A stretch of 64,000 bases of DNA from Oscillospiraceae bacterium (GTDB taxonomy: Bacteria > Bacillota > Clostridia > Oscillospirales > Oscillospiraceae). A program made the translations under genes and the position numbers. This document shows positions 49,018-59,103 of this stretch, one piece after another (the stretch's first letter is position 1; each line of letters starts with the position of its first letter). The stretch covers positions 1 through 64,000 of the forward strand of contig JAFRMX010000013.1 of NCBI GenBank assembly GCA_017430455.1, given 5' to 3'. The notes beneath the pieces are model-generated. The model saw only the letters and a program-made list of their open reading frames with translations, did no database searches and was not told where the DNA came from.

Positions 49018-50341
49018 AATGACTCCTAAATTTGCACTCATATCGCTCGGCTGCGCTAAGAATCTCGTAAACAGCGAGCAGATGCTGTATCTTCTCACTG
49101 AAGCGGGATATGAACCCGTTTCCGAGCCCGGGGACGCTGATTTTGCCGTAATCAATACCTGCGGTTTTATTGATGCTGCAAAAAGTGAAGCTATAGATAC
49201 CATACTGGAAACGGCGAAGCTGAAAATAAACGATCCCGATTACAAGATAATCGTAACGGGCTGCCTTTCCGAAAGATACAAGGATTCCATTCACTCTGAA
49301 CTTCCCGAAATAGACGGTCTGCTCGGAGTCGGCAGCTTCGGAAATATAGCCGAGTGCGCAGAAGCGGTTCTCTCGGGCAGATTCTATTCTTCTTTTGAAA
49401 ACAGCAGCGCTCCTGTAGACGAGATCCCCAGAGTCCTCACGACCGGTCCCTCCTGGGCTTATCTGAGGATCGCGGAGGGCTGTGACAATTTCTGCAGTTT
49501 CTGCGCCATACCGTATATACGGGGCAGATACCGGTCCAGAAAGATGGAGAATATAATCGAAGAGGCTGAAGATCTTGCAGATCACGGGGTAAAAGAACTG
49601 ATCGTAATTGCCCAGGATATCACCCGTTATGGGACAGATCTCTACGGAAGACACAAGCTCTCCGAACTGATCAGAAAGCTCTCAGATATTCCCGGGATCG
49701 GATGGATAAGGCTCCACTATCTCTACCCCGATCAGTTTGACGATGAGCTTATTGAAGAAATAGCTTCAAATCCGAAAGTCTGCAAATATCTGGATATACC
49801 GATACAGCACATAAACAACGGGATCCTGAAGAGGATGAACCGCCGCGGCAGCGGTGATGAAATAAGATCGCTTTTTAAAAAGCTGAGAGAGCGGATTCCC
49901 GGACTGGTTCTGAGAACGAGTCTTATTGCGGGACTCCCCGGAGAGGGAGAAACGGAGTTTGAAGAACTTTGCAGTTTTCTCAGGGAAGCGAGAATAGAGC
50001 GCGCCGGCGTATTTCCTTTCTCTCCGGAAGAGGGCACCCCCGCTGCTGCTATGGAGCACTGCAGCGAAGATGAAGCCCGCAGACGTGCAGATCTCATTAT
50101 GCAGTTGCAGGCCCCCATCATGGATGACTTCTGCAATTCATTTACAGGGAAGACCATCGATGTGCTGACCGAATTCTATGATGAAGAAAGCGGATACATG
50201 GTCGGGCGCAGCTATGCCGACTCACCGGATATAGACGGGGAAGTATGCTTTACCGGCAGCGCATCTGAAGGAACATTTGCAAAAGTTTACATAACTAAAG
50301 CAGAAGACGGTATCCTTTATGGAGAAGAGGCAGAAACATGA
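49007..50341 (+). CDS. rimO: Ribosomal protein S12 methylthiotransferase RimO
   Basis: 444 aa. N-terminal MTTase domain FALISLGCAKNLVNSEQMLY with Cys for the auxiliary cluster, radical SAM CDNFCSFCAIPYIRGRYRSR, and C-terminal TRAM-like part (FYDEESGYMVGRSYADSPDI). Adds a methylthio group to Asp89 of S12. Overlaps recX upstream and pgsA downstream by 4 bases. Confidence 0.96.
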   Translation: MNTEMTPKFALISLGCAKNLVNSEQMLYLLTEAGYEPVSEPGDADFAVINTCGFIDAAKSEAIDTILETAKLKINDPDYKIIVTGCLSERYKDSIHSELPEIDGLLGVGSFGNIAECAEAVLSGRFYSSFENSSAPVDEIPRVLTTGPSWAYLRIAEGCDNFCSFCAIPYIRGRYRSRKMENIIEEAEDLADHGVKELIVIAQDITRYGTDLYGRHKLSELIRKLSDIPGIGWIRLHYLYPDQFDDELIEEIASNPKVCKYLDIPIQHINNGILKRMNRRGSGDEIRSLFKKLRERIPGLVLRTSLIAGLPGEGETEFEELCSFLREARIERAGVFPFSPEEGTPAAAMEHCSEDEARRRADLIMQLQAPIMDDFCNSFTGKTIDVLTEFYDEESGYMVGRSYADSPDIDGEVCFTGSASEGTFAKVYITKAEDGILYGEEAET

Positions 50342-50874
50342 AGAGTCTGAATACTACAGCAAACAAGCTCACAATGCTCAGGATCCTGATGATTCCCATC
50401 TTTATGGTTCTTCTTTACGTGGGAAAGTGCACCGCGGCTCTTGTAGTTTACATAATTGCATGCCTTACAGATGCCCTTGACGGGTATATTGCCCGTCACT
50501 ACGACCAGGTCACCGATTTCGGCAAACTCGTGGACCCGCTTGCCGATAAAGTTCTTGTTATGGCCGCCTTGTGTATTTATGTCGAGACCGGAAAAATGCC
50601 GGGCTGGGCACTTGCTGTCGTTATTTTGAGAGAGTTTGCCGTATCCGGACTTCGTATGATAGCCCTTGAAAAAGGGAAGGTAATAGCTGCTGCAAGATCC
50701 GGAAAAATTAAGACCGGTGTCACCATGGTATCCATATGTATTATGATGATTTCAGATAAGCTCTTTCCGGGCAAAGGTGATCTGTGTGACATTATCTGTG
50801 TCATACTAATCCTAATCGTAACGGTCATATCCGGTATAGATTATTTCTATACAAACAGAAAAATGATTAATTAA
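50338..50874 (+). CDS. pgsA: CDP-diacylglycerol-glycerol-3-phosphate phosphatidyltransferase
   Basis: 178 aa, six membrane segments. LTDALDGYIARHYDQVTDFG then KLVDPLADK is the CDP-alcohol phosphotransferase signature (D-x2-DG-x2-AR-x8-G-x3-D-x3-D). It makes phosphatidylglycerol phosphate, the first step of acidic phospholipid synthesis. Coupled to rimO. Confidence 0.96.
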   Translation: MKSLNTTANKLTMLRILMIPIFMVLLYVGKCTAALVVYIIACLTDALDGYIARHYDQVTDFGKLVDPLADKVLVMAALCIYVETGKMPGWALAVVILREFAVSGLRMIALEKGKVIAAARSGKIKTGVTMVSICIMMISDKLFPGKGDLCDIICVILILIVTVISGIDYFYTNRKMIN

Positions 50875-50897
50875 ATTCTCCAGGAGAGGTGTTTGTC

Positions 50898-52355
50898 ATG
50901 TATTTGTATAACAGCGCAACCAGAAAAAAAAGTGAATTTGTTCCGAACGATCCGAAGCTTGTAAAGATGTACACCTGCGGTCCCACAGTCTACCACTATG
51001 CTCATATAGGCAACCTGAGATCCTATATTATGGAGGATATACTTGAAAAGTACCTCAGGTATACGGGATACAATGTCAAGCGCGTTATGAACATTACCGA
51101 CGTAGGGCATCTTACTTCCGATGCCGACGAAGGCGAAGACAAGATGGTCAAAGGCGCAAAAAGAGAACACAAATCCGTTATGGAGATCGCTAAATTCTAT
51201 ACGGATGCTTTCTTCGATGACTGCAACAAGCTTTGCATCAAAAGACCTGATGTAGTGGAGCCTGCCACCAATCTCATTGACGATTATATAAAAATAATCA
51301 CAAAGCTCCTGGATACGGGCTATGCATATCATGCAGGCGGCAATATCTATTTTGATACTTCAAAGCTTGAAAAGTATTACATCTTCAACGATTTCAATGA
51401 AGAGGATCTTGCCATTGGAGTCCGTGAAGGCGTAGAAGAAGACCTGAACAAACGCAATAAAAACGACTTTGTACTCTGGTTTACAAAATCTAAATTCGAA
51501 GAGCAGGCCCTGAAGTGGGATTCCCCGTGGGGAACAGGCTACCCCGGCTGGCATATAGAGTGCTCCGGTATAGCCATGAAGCACCTCGGAGAAAACGTGG
51601 ATATCCACTGCGGCGGGATAGACAATGCATTTCCGCACCACACAAACGAAATTGCACAGTCTGAAGCATTTCTCGGCCACCACTGGTGCAACTGGTGGAT
51701 GCACGTACTGCATCTCAACACAGCCGACGGAAAGATGAGCAAATCCAAGGGCGAATTTCTTACAGTCTCGCTGCTCGAGCAAAAGGGATATGATCCCTTG
51801 GCATACAGATTTTTCTGCCTTCAGAGCCACTACCGCAAGATCCTCGTATTTACCTGGGAAAACCTCGACAATGCCCAACTGGCCTATAACAAGCTGATCG
51901 CCAGGATCGCAGCCCTCAAGCCAGGAGACGGTGAAGTCGATTTGGAAGCTGTCGAAAAGCTGCGTGAAAAGTTCAAAGCGGGCCTTGACAATGACCTCAA
52001 CACTTCCCTCGCGGTAACTGCAGTTTATGATGTTTTCAAATACAATACAAATGACGCTACGAAACTGTATGCCATAGGCGACTTTGACAAAGTGCTGTCT
52101 CTCAATCTTCTTGATAAGGCAGCCGTAAAACGTGAAGAACTGAAAAAGGAAGCTGAAGCTGCCAAAGTCAGCACATTTACCGTTATTTCGGAGTCCGGTG
52201 AGGAAGATCCGGCTGTTTCTGCCAAGATCATGGCTCGCCAGGAAGCCAAAAAAGCCAAAAACTACCAGCTTGCCGATCAGATAAGGAATGAGCTTAAATC
52301 TGAAGGAATAGAGGTCACGGATATCCCCAACGGGGCCAAATGGAAGAGGATATAA
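50898..52355 (+). CDS. cysS: Cysteinyl-tRNA synthetase
   Basis: 485 aa from ATG 50898 (AGGAGAGG upstream; a GTG at 50889 is the alternative). MYTCGPTVYHYAHIGNLRSY holds the zinc Cys and the HIGH motif (HIGN), ECSGIAMKHLGENVDIHCGG then HHTNE give the other zinc ligands, and KMSKSKG is the KMSKS loop. A slightly divergent HIGH is normal for CysS. Followed within 2 bases by glgB. Confidence 0.97.
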   Translation: MYLYNSATRKKSEFVPNDPKLVKMYTCGPTVYHYAHIGNLRSYIMEDILEKYLRYTGYNVKRVMNITDVGHLTSDADEGEDKMVKGAKREHKSVMEIAKFYTDAFFDDCNKLCIKRPDVVEPATNLIDDYIKIITKLLDTGYAYHAGGNIYFDTSKLEKYYIFNDFNEEDLAIGVREGVEEDLNKRNKNDFVLWFTKSKFEEQALKWDSPWGTGYPGWHIECSGIAMKHLGENVDIHCGGIDNAFPHHTNEIAQSEAFLGHHWCNWWMHVLHLNTADGKMSKSKGEFLTVSLLEQKGYDPLAYRFFCLQSHYRKILVFTWENLDNAQLAYNKLIARIAALKPGDGEVDLEAVEKLREKFKAGLDNDLNTSLAVTAVYDVFKYNTNDATKLYAIGDFDKVLSLNLLDKAAVKREELKKEAEAAKVSTFTVISESGEEDPAVSAKIMARQEAKKAKNYQLADQIRNELKSEGIEVTDIPNGAKWKRI

Positions 52356-52356
52356 A

Positions 52357-54291
52357 ATGAAAGATCTGCAGGAGCTTGCCTCAAAGTATATCCTGAAGGA
52401 CGACATTTATCTTTTCAATACCGGAAATGCCGTTAACGCGTGGAAATTCTACGGGTGCACCTATATACCCGAAGAAGGTCTGCACAGATTTGTCGTATGG
52501 GCTCCCAACGCGAAAAGGGTGAGCCTTACAGGTGAGTTCAACGGCTGGAACAACGATGCCGACATCATGACTCCCTACCGGGAGGGCGGGATATGGTTTA
52601 TTTTCAAAGAAGGCCTTTCCGACGGCATGAAATACAAGTTCTGCATAGACGGCGCAGACGGCAGAAGAGTGCTCAAGGCAGATCCCTTTGCCGCTTTTTC
52701 GGAAAACGGGAGCGAGACCGCTTCCATCATCTGGTGCAACAACCCCTATACCTGGGGAGATGAAGAATATCTTGAAAAGCGCCGGAGCCGCGATTTTCTC
52801 AAAGAGCCCATGTCCGTATATGAGATGCACTGCGGTTCCTGGAAGGACTTCGGCCGGGAGAAACCGATATATTCGTATCTGGGCGAGCAGGCTTCCCAAT
52901 ACTGCAAAGAAATGCACTATACGCATGTAGAGATCATGCCGATCACGGAATTTCCTTTCGATGCCTCGTGGGGATATCAGGTAACCGGTTATTACTCCCC
53001 GACTTCAAGATACGGCAATCCCGAGGATTTCAAGTATTTTGTCGACTGCATGCACAGAAAAGGCATCGGAGTTATAATGGACTGGGTCCCGGCCCATTTC
53101 CCGAAGGATGAGCACGGGCTGGCTAACTTCGACGGATCTCCCCAGTTTGAAAGCAAAGAAAAGCGCATGGCCGAGCATCCGGAATGGGGTACGCTTATCT
53201 TTGACTATGAGAGCAGTCAGGTGAGGAGCTTTCTGATCTCATCCGCCTGCAAATTCTTCGAGGAATTCCACATAGACGGAATCAGGGTCGACGCCGTCAG
53301 TTCAATGCTCTATCTCGATTACGGCCGCAAGGACGGAAATTATACCCCCAACAAATACGGAGGCAATACAAATCTCGGAGCCGTAGAGTTTTTAAGGCAG
53401 CTTAATTCTTCCGTTCTGTCCCGTTACCCCGGTACCGTGACCATAGCCGAAGAGAGCACCGCTTTTCCGCTTATAACTGCTCCTCCCGACGCAGGCGGAC
53501 TCGGCTTCTGTTTCAAATGGGATATGGGATTCATGCACGACACCATCGATTACATGTCATTGAACCCGTTCTTCAGAAGCAATAACCACAACAAGCTGAC
53601 CTTCTCAATGATGTATGCCTTTTCCGAGAACTTTATCCTCGCGTATTCCCACGACGAGGTCGTACACGGGAAAGCCTCCATGATCAACAAGATGTACGGC
53701 ACATATGAGGAGAAGTTTGCGGCATTGCGCACTCTGTACGGATATCAGTATGCCCACCCGGGTAAAAAGCATACCTTTATGGGCAGCGAGTTCGGACAGT
53801 TTATTGAGTGGAACTACAAGCAGCAGCTCGACTGGCTGCTTCTGGACTATCCTCTTCACAAGGCCATGCAGGACTACAGCAGAGCGCTCAACAGCATATA
53901 TGTCTCCTTCCCCGCCCTGTACAGGATCGACAACTCCTGGGACGGCTTCAGGTGGCTCAACGTAAACGACAACATGCGCTCCTCCATTGCATTTTTGCGT
54001 ACATCCGATACCGAAGGCAAAGGAAAATATCTTGTCTGCGTATGCAATTTTACGACTGTAAGCTATGACGGCTTCGTCATAGGTCTGCCGCAGAAAGGCA
54101 CTCTTACTGAAATACTCAACAGCGATGACACTGCTTTCGGCGGAACGGGAACCGAAACGGAAAAGACAATAGAAAGCCGCAAAGAGGCGTTTCTTGACAT
54201 GGATTATTCGGCAGAACTGACACTGCCTGCAAATTCCTGTATATACTATGAATATGAGGTAACTGCAGATGAATCAGATACTGAAGACTGA
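52357..54291 (+). CDS. glgB: 1,4-alpha-glucan branching enzyme
   Basis: 644 aa. N-terminal CBM48 (FVVWAPNAKRVSLTGEFNGW), GH13 catalytic domain (SVYEMHCGSWK; VEIMPITEFPFDASWGYQVT; DWVPAHFPKDEHGLANFDGS; IDGIRVDAVSSMLYLDYGRK with the nucleophile Asp; TIAEESTAFP with the acid/base Glu; YSHDEVVHGK). Forms alpha-1,6 branches in glycogen. First of a three-gene glycogen cluster with glgA and a GH13 hydrolase. Confidence 0.96.
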   Translation: MKDLQELASKYILKDDIYLFNTGNAVNAWKFYGCTYIPEEGLHRFVVWAPNAKRVSLTGEFNGWNNDADIMTPYREGGIWFIFKEGLSDGMKYKFCIDGADGRRVLKADPFAAFSENGSETASIIWCNNPYTWGDEEYLEKRRSRDFLKEPMSVYEMHCGSWKDFGREKPIYSYLGEQASQYCKEMHYTHVEIMPITEFPFDASWGYQVTGYYSPTSRYGNPEDFKYFVDCMHRKGIGVIMDWVPAHFPKDEHGLANFDGSPQFESKEKRMAEHPEWGTLIFDYESSQVRSFLISSACKFFEEFHIDGIRVDAVSSMLYLDYGRKDGNYTPNKYGGNTNLGAVEFLRQLNSSVLSRYPGTVTIAEESTAFPLITAPPDAGGLGFCFKWDMGFMHDTIDYMSLNPFFRSNNHNKLTFSMMYAFSENFILAYSHDEVVHGKASMINKMYGTYEEKFAALRTLYGYQYAHPGKKHTFMGSEFGQFIEWNYKQQLDWLLLDYPLHKAMQDYSRALNSIYVSFPALYRIDNSWDGFRWLNVNDNMRSSIAFLRTSDTEGKGKYLVCVCNFTTVSYDGFVIGLPQKGTLTEILNSDDTAFGGTGTETEKTIESRKEAFLDMDYSAELTLPANSCIYYEYEVTADESDTED

Positions 54292-55747
54292 ACTCGAAAA
54301 GAAAGGAAAGCGTTATCTTCCCAAGATCCTTCTGGTCGCTTCGGAGTGCGCTCCTCTTGCAAAAACAGGCGGCCTGGCCGACGTTGTCGGAACGCTCCCT
54401 AAATCTCTCAAAAAGCTCGGCATGGACGCCAGAGTCATTATCCCTTACCACCGCATAATAAAGGACCGTTACCGCAGTCAGGTCGTACATATGTTCGATT
54501 TCTACTGCGATCTCGGCTGGCGCAGGGAATATGTCGGCATAGAAAAGCTCGAGCTCGACGGAGTCATAATATATCTTGTGGACAATGAAGGGTATTTCGG
54601 CGATAAAATCTATCGCGGAGGAGACCCCGAGACACAGCAGTATGCATTTTTCACCAGGGCAGTACTGGATGCCATACCCAATCTCGATTTCAAGCCTTCC
54701 GTCATCCACTGCAATGACTGGCAGGCTGCCATGATCCCCATGCTTGCAAAAACACAGTATTCAGGGAGCATGCAGGAAGGTCTCAAATTCCTGCTCACCA
54801 TACACAATATAGCCTATCAGGGCAAATGCGGATTCGAATTCGTTCAGGATCTGCTCGGAGTGGATAAAAAGTATTATACCTCTGAGTTTATGGAACTCGA
54901 CGGATGCGCAAACTTTCTCAAGGCGGGCTGCGTATTTGCCGACGCGCTGAATACGGTCAGTCCCTCCTATGCCGAGGAAATAAAGACCCCGTATTACAGC
55001 GAAGGCCTCGAAGGCATTCTCAACGCCCGCTCCCACGAGCTGTTCGGAATCGTCAACGGTATAGACACCAAAGTCTTCAATCCACACAGCGATCCTGTCA
55101 TCCCGTCAAGATACGATAAAGGGCATATGAAAGGCAAAGCCTTCTGCAAAAAAGTCCTGCAGGAGCATATGGGGCTCGAGGAGAGAGCTGACGTCCCGAT
55201 AGTGTCCATGGTTACCCGAATGACTGAGCAGAAGGGCTTCGCTCTCGTCGAGAGGATGCTCGACGAGCTCATGATGTACAACGATATGCAATTCATGCTT
55301 TTAGGATCCGGAGATTCCAATTTCGAATCCTTTATGCGCGGCGCAGAATCCAGATACAAGGGCAGGGTCTGCTCATACATAGGATACAACGACAATCTTG
55401 CCCACCTTATCTATGCCGGAAGCGATTTCTATCTCATGCCGTCCAGATTCGAGCCCTGCGGTATAAGCCAGATGCTCGCCATGAGATACGGTACTCTCCC
55501 GATCGTCAGAGAGACGGGCGGCCTCAAGGATACCGTCACTCCGTACAACAAATATACCGGCGAGGGAAACGGTTTTTCTTTCGCAAATTTCAATGCCCAC
55601 GAAATGAAAGAATGTATACTGGGTGCCCTGAATGTATACAGGGATAAAGAGACCATGAGTAAACTCATCTACTCCGCCATGAGCACCGACTTCGGCTTCG
55701 AGCTCTCGGCTCTGGAATATGCAAAGCATTATATATGGCTGATATAA
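54269..55747 (+). CDS. glgA: Glycogen synthase
   Basis: 492 aa GT5 enzyme. ASECAPLAKTGGLADVVGTL is the ADP-glucose-binding motif, HCNDWQAAM, NTVSPSYAEEI, GIDTKVFNPHSD and the acceptor/catalytic region PSRFEPCGISQMLAMRYGTL then PIVRETGGLKDTV are all present. GAGG lies eight bases before the ATG, which overlaps glgB by 23 bases. Adds glucose from ADP-glucose; glgC is not in the window. Confidence 0.96.
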   Translation: MNQILKTELEKKGKRYLPKILLVASECAPLAKTGGLADVVGTLPKSLKKLGMDARVIIPYHRIIKDRYRSQVVHMFDFYCDLGWRREYVGIEKLELDGVIIYLVDNEGYFGDKIYRGGDPETQQYAFFTRAVLDAIPNLDFKPSVIHCNDWQAAMIPMLAKTQYSGSMQEGLKFLLTIHNIAYQGKCGFEFVQDLLGVDKKYYTSEFMELDGCANFLKAGCVFADALNTVSPSYAEEIKTPYYSEGLEGILNARSHELFGIVNGIDTKVFNPHSDPVIPSRYDKGHMKGKAFCKKVLQEHMGLEERADVPIVSMVTRMTEQKGFALVERMLDELMMYNDMQFMLLGSGDSNFESFMRGAESRYKGRVCSYIGYNDNLAHLIYAGSDFYLMPSRFEPCGISQMLAMRYGTLPIVRETGGLKDTVTPYNKYTGEGNGFSFANFNAHEMKECILGALNVYRDKETMSKLIYSAMSTDFGFELSALEYAKHYIWLI

Positions 55748-58170
55748 CGCGGATACAGCGGGTGTATTTCGGCGGCACTTACAAAGAGGAGTGGTCGCCG
55801 AATTATACTCTGAAGATCAAATACAGCGACAGGCCATATGCAGATGCCGTAAAAACCGAAAACGGCTGGAAAGCGGTCGGAGGAGATGAGGTTCTGTGCA
55901 GAGAACTCAACTCCCCGGACTGTGACAGTCTGAAGCTCGCGTATTTCGAAGCCGCCGCCGAGGCCGGAAGTGTTGAAAGCGATTATCTGTCAGATGAGCT
56001 TCCTCTGTACACGCGCCGGAAAAAACTTCATCCGGGCGGAAATCCCCTGATTGCGCCTGAGCTTCTGAGAGTTCTGATGGACGACCGCGGCTTCTCGCTC
56101 GAGCAGGCCTATAAGACTGCTGTGATGTACTGCAACGATCCTATCAACACAAAAACGGATCTTGAAGGGCTTGAAAAGCTTCAGCCTCGAACAGCCAATA
56201 TACTGAAACTGCTTGCCGGATCCGAAAAAGTCTATTTTGTCGTAAAACACGATATACTCGATCCGAAATACCGCTCTGTAACAGGCTCTTTAAGAACAGG
56301 CGAGAAACTGCGCCTTGCCTTTGAATCTGTTTCCGGAGAAATTGACAGAGCTGTTTTGGAGATATATACCGACAGCGGCAAGACCGAGTATCCAATGGAA
56401 AAGGAAAACAGCTGTCTGCATTATGTTGATGATATTATGTTTACTGAGGCTGCCGCCCTGTGGTACTGCTTCAGACTCGAGACGCCTCAGGGCATCAGAT
56501 GGGTATGCCCGGACAAGAGCGGTTTTTCAGCCGATGTCTGCGACGTAAAGCGCGCCTGTTTCAGGCTGACAGTTTATCTGGCGGATTTCGAAACTCCGGA
56601 GTGGTTCAAAAAAGCAATCATGTATCAGATCTTTCCTGACCGCTTCGCTTTCTCTAATGACAAAACTGCCGAAAACGGCATAGAATATCACCGCTCTCTG
56701 GGACAGACACCGGATTTTCACACTCTTCTCGATGACGAAGTAAAATGGAAGGCACGTTCCTTTGAGAAGGATTACGCTCCGGACGATTTCTTTGGCGGCA
56801 CACTCCGCGGTATAACCGACAAGCTCCCGTATCTTAAAGAGCTCGGTATCAGCTGCATATACTTGAACCCGATCTTCGAGGCCAGGAGCAACCACCGCTA
56901 CGACACATCGGATTATATGAGGATCGATCCGATACTGGGCAATGAGGAGGACTTTTCCCTTCTCTGCGAAACTGCTTCCGCCATGGGGATGCATGTCATA
57001 CTCGACGGTGTTTTCAATCACACCGGAAGCGACAGCATCTATTTCAACAGATACGGCCACTACCCTTCCGAAGGCGCCTGCCAGGGAGAGAAATCGCCTT
57101 ATTACAAATGGTATACTTTCAGCAGTTTTCCCAATGATTACGAGTGCTGGTGGGGCTTTAAGGATCTTCCGAACGTAAACGAGCAAGAACGCTCATGGCA
57201 GGACTTTGTCATAACGGGAGAAAATTCGGTCGTAAAGACCTGGCTGAAAAAGGGAGCTTCCGGATGGAGGCTTGATGTGGCGGACGAGCTCCCGGATGAG
57301 GCTCTCGCTCTTATAAGAAAAGCCGTTAAAGAGACCGACAGCGAGGCTCCCATCATCGGAGAGGTATGGGAGGATGCCGTCGTCAAAGAGAGCTACGGGA
57401 AAAAGAGAAAATACGCTCTGGGCTATTCTCTCGACTCAGTCATGAACTATCCGCTTCGCGACAACGCCCTCTCCTTTGCTTCCGGTAAGATCACAGCCGC
57501 TCAGCTGAGAAACTTCCTTCTGGAGCAAAAGCTGAATTATCCCAAGCCCTTCTATTACTCGCTCATGAATCTTCTTGGCTCCCATGATACGGACAGGCTT
57601 CTGACCGCACTTTCGACCGATGTCTATCTGCGCTCGCTCTCCAGGGAGCAGCAAATGGCGATGAGCTTTACCGAAGAAGCAAAGAAGAAAGCGCCTGAGC
57701 TTGAGAAGATGCTCTCCGTGCTTCAGTTCTCGCTTCCCGGAGTGCCCTCGGTCTACTACGGAGACGAGCAGGGCATGGAGGGGGTCAGCGATCCCTTCAA
57801 CAGGAGGCCTTTCAGACTTGGAAACGAAGATCTCCACTCCCACTACAGGAAACTTGCCGAAATAAGAAACTCAAACGATGCCCTCTCCACCGGCGAAGCA
57901 ATGTTTTTCTCGCAAAATCGCGATACTCTCATTATTTTGAGATATATCGAAACCGGAAGCGACGTTTTTGGAAATAAGGCTGAAAACGGATGTCTTGTCT
58001 CCGCTGTAAACAGAAGCCCGTATGAGCAGCAGATCTGTCTTTCAGACCGGCATTTCACGGCGGGGAAATCTGTTGAATTACTGCTCGGGGACGGGAAAGC
58101 TGAAATAAAAGACGGAATGCTTTCTTTCAGCATTCCGCCTGTATCAGGTATGATAGTAAAGATCGTCTGA
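55735..58170 (+). CDS. GH13 alpha-glucan hydrolase (neopullulanase/cyclomaltodextrinase type)
   Basis: 811 aa, cytoplasmic (no signal peptide). N-terminal beta domains of CBM34 kind run from about residue 165 (LDPKYRSVTGSLRTGEKLRL), after an unusual first ~160 residues (RRKKLHPGGNPLIAPELLRV, probably a helical extension). GH13 core: KAIMYQIFPDRFAFSNDKTA, LNPIFEARSNHRYDTSDYMR, VILDGVFNHTG, GWRLDVADELPDE (nucleophile Asp), IGEVWEDAV (acid/base Glu), NLLGSHDTDRLLTAL. Overlaps glgA by 13 bases, so it probably degrades or trims the glycogen made here. Exact specificity is undecided. Confidence 0.9.
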   Translation: MADITRIQRVYFGGTYKEEWSPNYTLKIKYSDRPYADAVKTENGWKAVGGDEVLCRELNSPDCDSLKLAYFEAAAEAGSVESDYLSDELPLYTRRKKLHPGGNPLIAPELLRVLMDDRGFSLEQAYKTAVMYCNDPINTKTDLEGLEKLQPRTANILKLLAGSEKVYFVVKHDILDPKYRSVTGSLRTGEKLRLAFESVSGEIDRAVLEIYTDSGKTEYPMEKENSCLHYVDDIMFTEAAALWYCFRLETPQGIRWVCPDKSGFSADVCDVKRACFRLTVYLADFETPEWFKKAIMYQIFPDRFAFSNDKTAENGIEYHRSLGQTPDFHTLLDDEVKWKARSFEKDYAPDDFFGGTLRGITDKLPYLKELGISCIYLNPIFEARSNHRYDTSDYMRIDPILGNEEDFSLLCETASAMGMHVILDGVFNHTGSDSIYFNRYGHYPSEGACQGEKSPYYKWYTFSSFPNDYECWWGFKDLPNVNEQERSWQDFVITGENSVVKTWLKKGASGWRLDVADELPDEALALIRKAVKETDSEAPIIGEVWEDAVVKESYGKKRKYALGYSLDSVMNYPLRDNALSFASGKITAAQLRNFLLEQKLNYPKPFYYSLMNLLGSHDTDRLLTALSTDVYLRSLSREQQMAMSFTEEAKKKAPELEKMLSVLQFSLPGVPSVYYGDEQGMEGVSDPFNRRPFRLGNEDLHSHYRKLAEIRNSNDALSTGEAMFFSQNRDTLIILRYIETGSDVFGNKAENGCLVSAVNRSPYEQQICLSDRHFTAGKSVELLLGDGKAEIKDGMLSFSIPPVSGMIVKIV

Positions 58171-58194
58171 TTGATTTATTTAAACCAAATTATG

Positions 58195-58956
58195 TTAATA
58201 AATATTGAAAAGCTGTCTGGCATTCTCAAATGTAATGTCAGCAGTTTTTTCAATTGTAAGACCTTTAAAGTCTGCTATTCTTTCTATTACGTAAACCAAG
58301 TTACGTGAATCATTTCTTTTGCCCCTCATCGGAGTCGGAGACATATAAGGGCTGTCGGTCTCGATGAGTATCCTGTCGGGAGGGCAGATCTCCAGGACCT
58401 CCAGAGTTTTTCTGGCATTTATATATGTGACCGGGCCGTCAAAGCCGAGGTACCAGCCCCGTTTCAAAAGCTCTTTTGCCATCTCCGCGCTGCCCGAGAA
58501 GCAGTGAAAGACTCCTTTGATCCCCTCGTATCTTTTTGCGAATTCCAGGCAGTCCCCGTGCGCCTCTCTGTCATGGATTATTACTGGCATGCTTTTGTCA
58601 AAGGCCAGGGCCATCTGAAGTTCCAGGATCTCCTTCTGCTTTTCGGCATATGTTTTGTCCCAGTAATAGTCGAGGCCTATCTCACCTACCGCTTTGCATC
58701 TCGGGTGCTCAAACAGAGTTTTAAGTTTTGAAAAATCATCCTCTGTGAAGCTCTCCGCTTCCTCGGGGTGCCAGCCGGCCGCGAAGTATACGAAATCGTG
58801 CTCCTGAGCTATCCTCATCGCTTTTTCGGAGGACTCGAGATCACAGCCGGGGTCTATTACTCCCCCGATCCCGCTCGATCTCAGATCGGCAAGAAGCACT
58901 TCCCTGTCGTTATCGAATTGTTCGGCGTCATAGTGCGCGTGTGTATCAAATATCAT
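58195..58956 (-). CDS. tatD: TatD-family metal-dependent hydrolase
   Basis: 253 aa. IFDTHAHYDAEQFDNDREVL gives the first metal His pair, GEIGLDYYWDKTYAEKQKEI the bridging Glu, VIIHDREAHGDCLEFAKRYE and GVFHCFSGSAEMAKELLKRG the next His, ETDSPYMSPTPMRGKRNDSR the Asp. A 3'-5' exonuclease or deoxyribonuclease. Convergent with the GH13 gene, with no strong terminator between them. Confidence 0.95.
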   Translation of the reverse strand: MIFDTHAHYDAEQFDNDREVLLADLRSSGIGGVIDPGCDLESSEKAMRIAQEHDFVYFAAGWHPEEAESFTEDDFSKLKTLFEHPRCKAVGEIGLDYYWDKTYAEKQKEILELQMALAFDKSMPVIIHDREAHGDCLEFAKRYEGIKGVFHCFSGSAEMAKELLKRGWYLGFDGPVTYINARKTLEVLEICPPDRILIETDSPYMSPTPMRGKRNDSRNLVYVIERIADFKGLTIEKTADITFENARQLFNIY

Positions 58957-59043
58957 AATATCCCGTCCTTCGGTCTTCGACTCATATCATATCAGAATTT
59001 CCGTCCAAATCAATATAATTCAAAAATCCCGGATCTGTCTGTA

Positions 59044-59072
59044 TTTACCGGGAAGACCTTACATGTTATAAT
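59044..59072 (+). promoter_or_regulatory. Promoter of lar operon
   Basis: TTTACC at 59044-59049, 17-base spacer, TATAAT at 59067-59072 with a TG one base upstream (extended -10), ending 31 bases before larB. Confidence 0.65.
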
Positions 59073-59103
59073 ACCAAAACAAAAATCAGAAAGAACGGAT
59101 AAA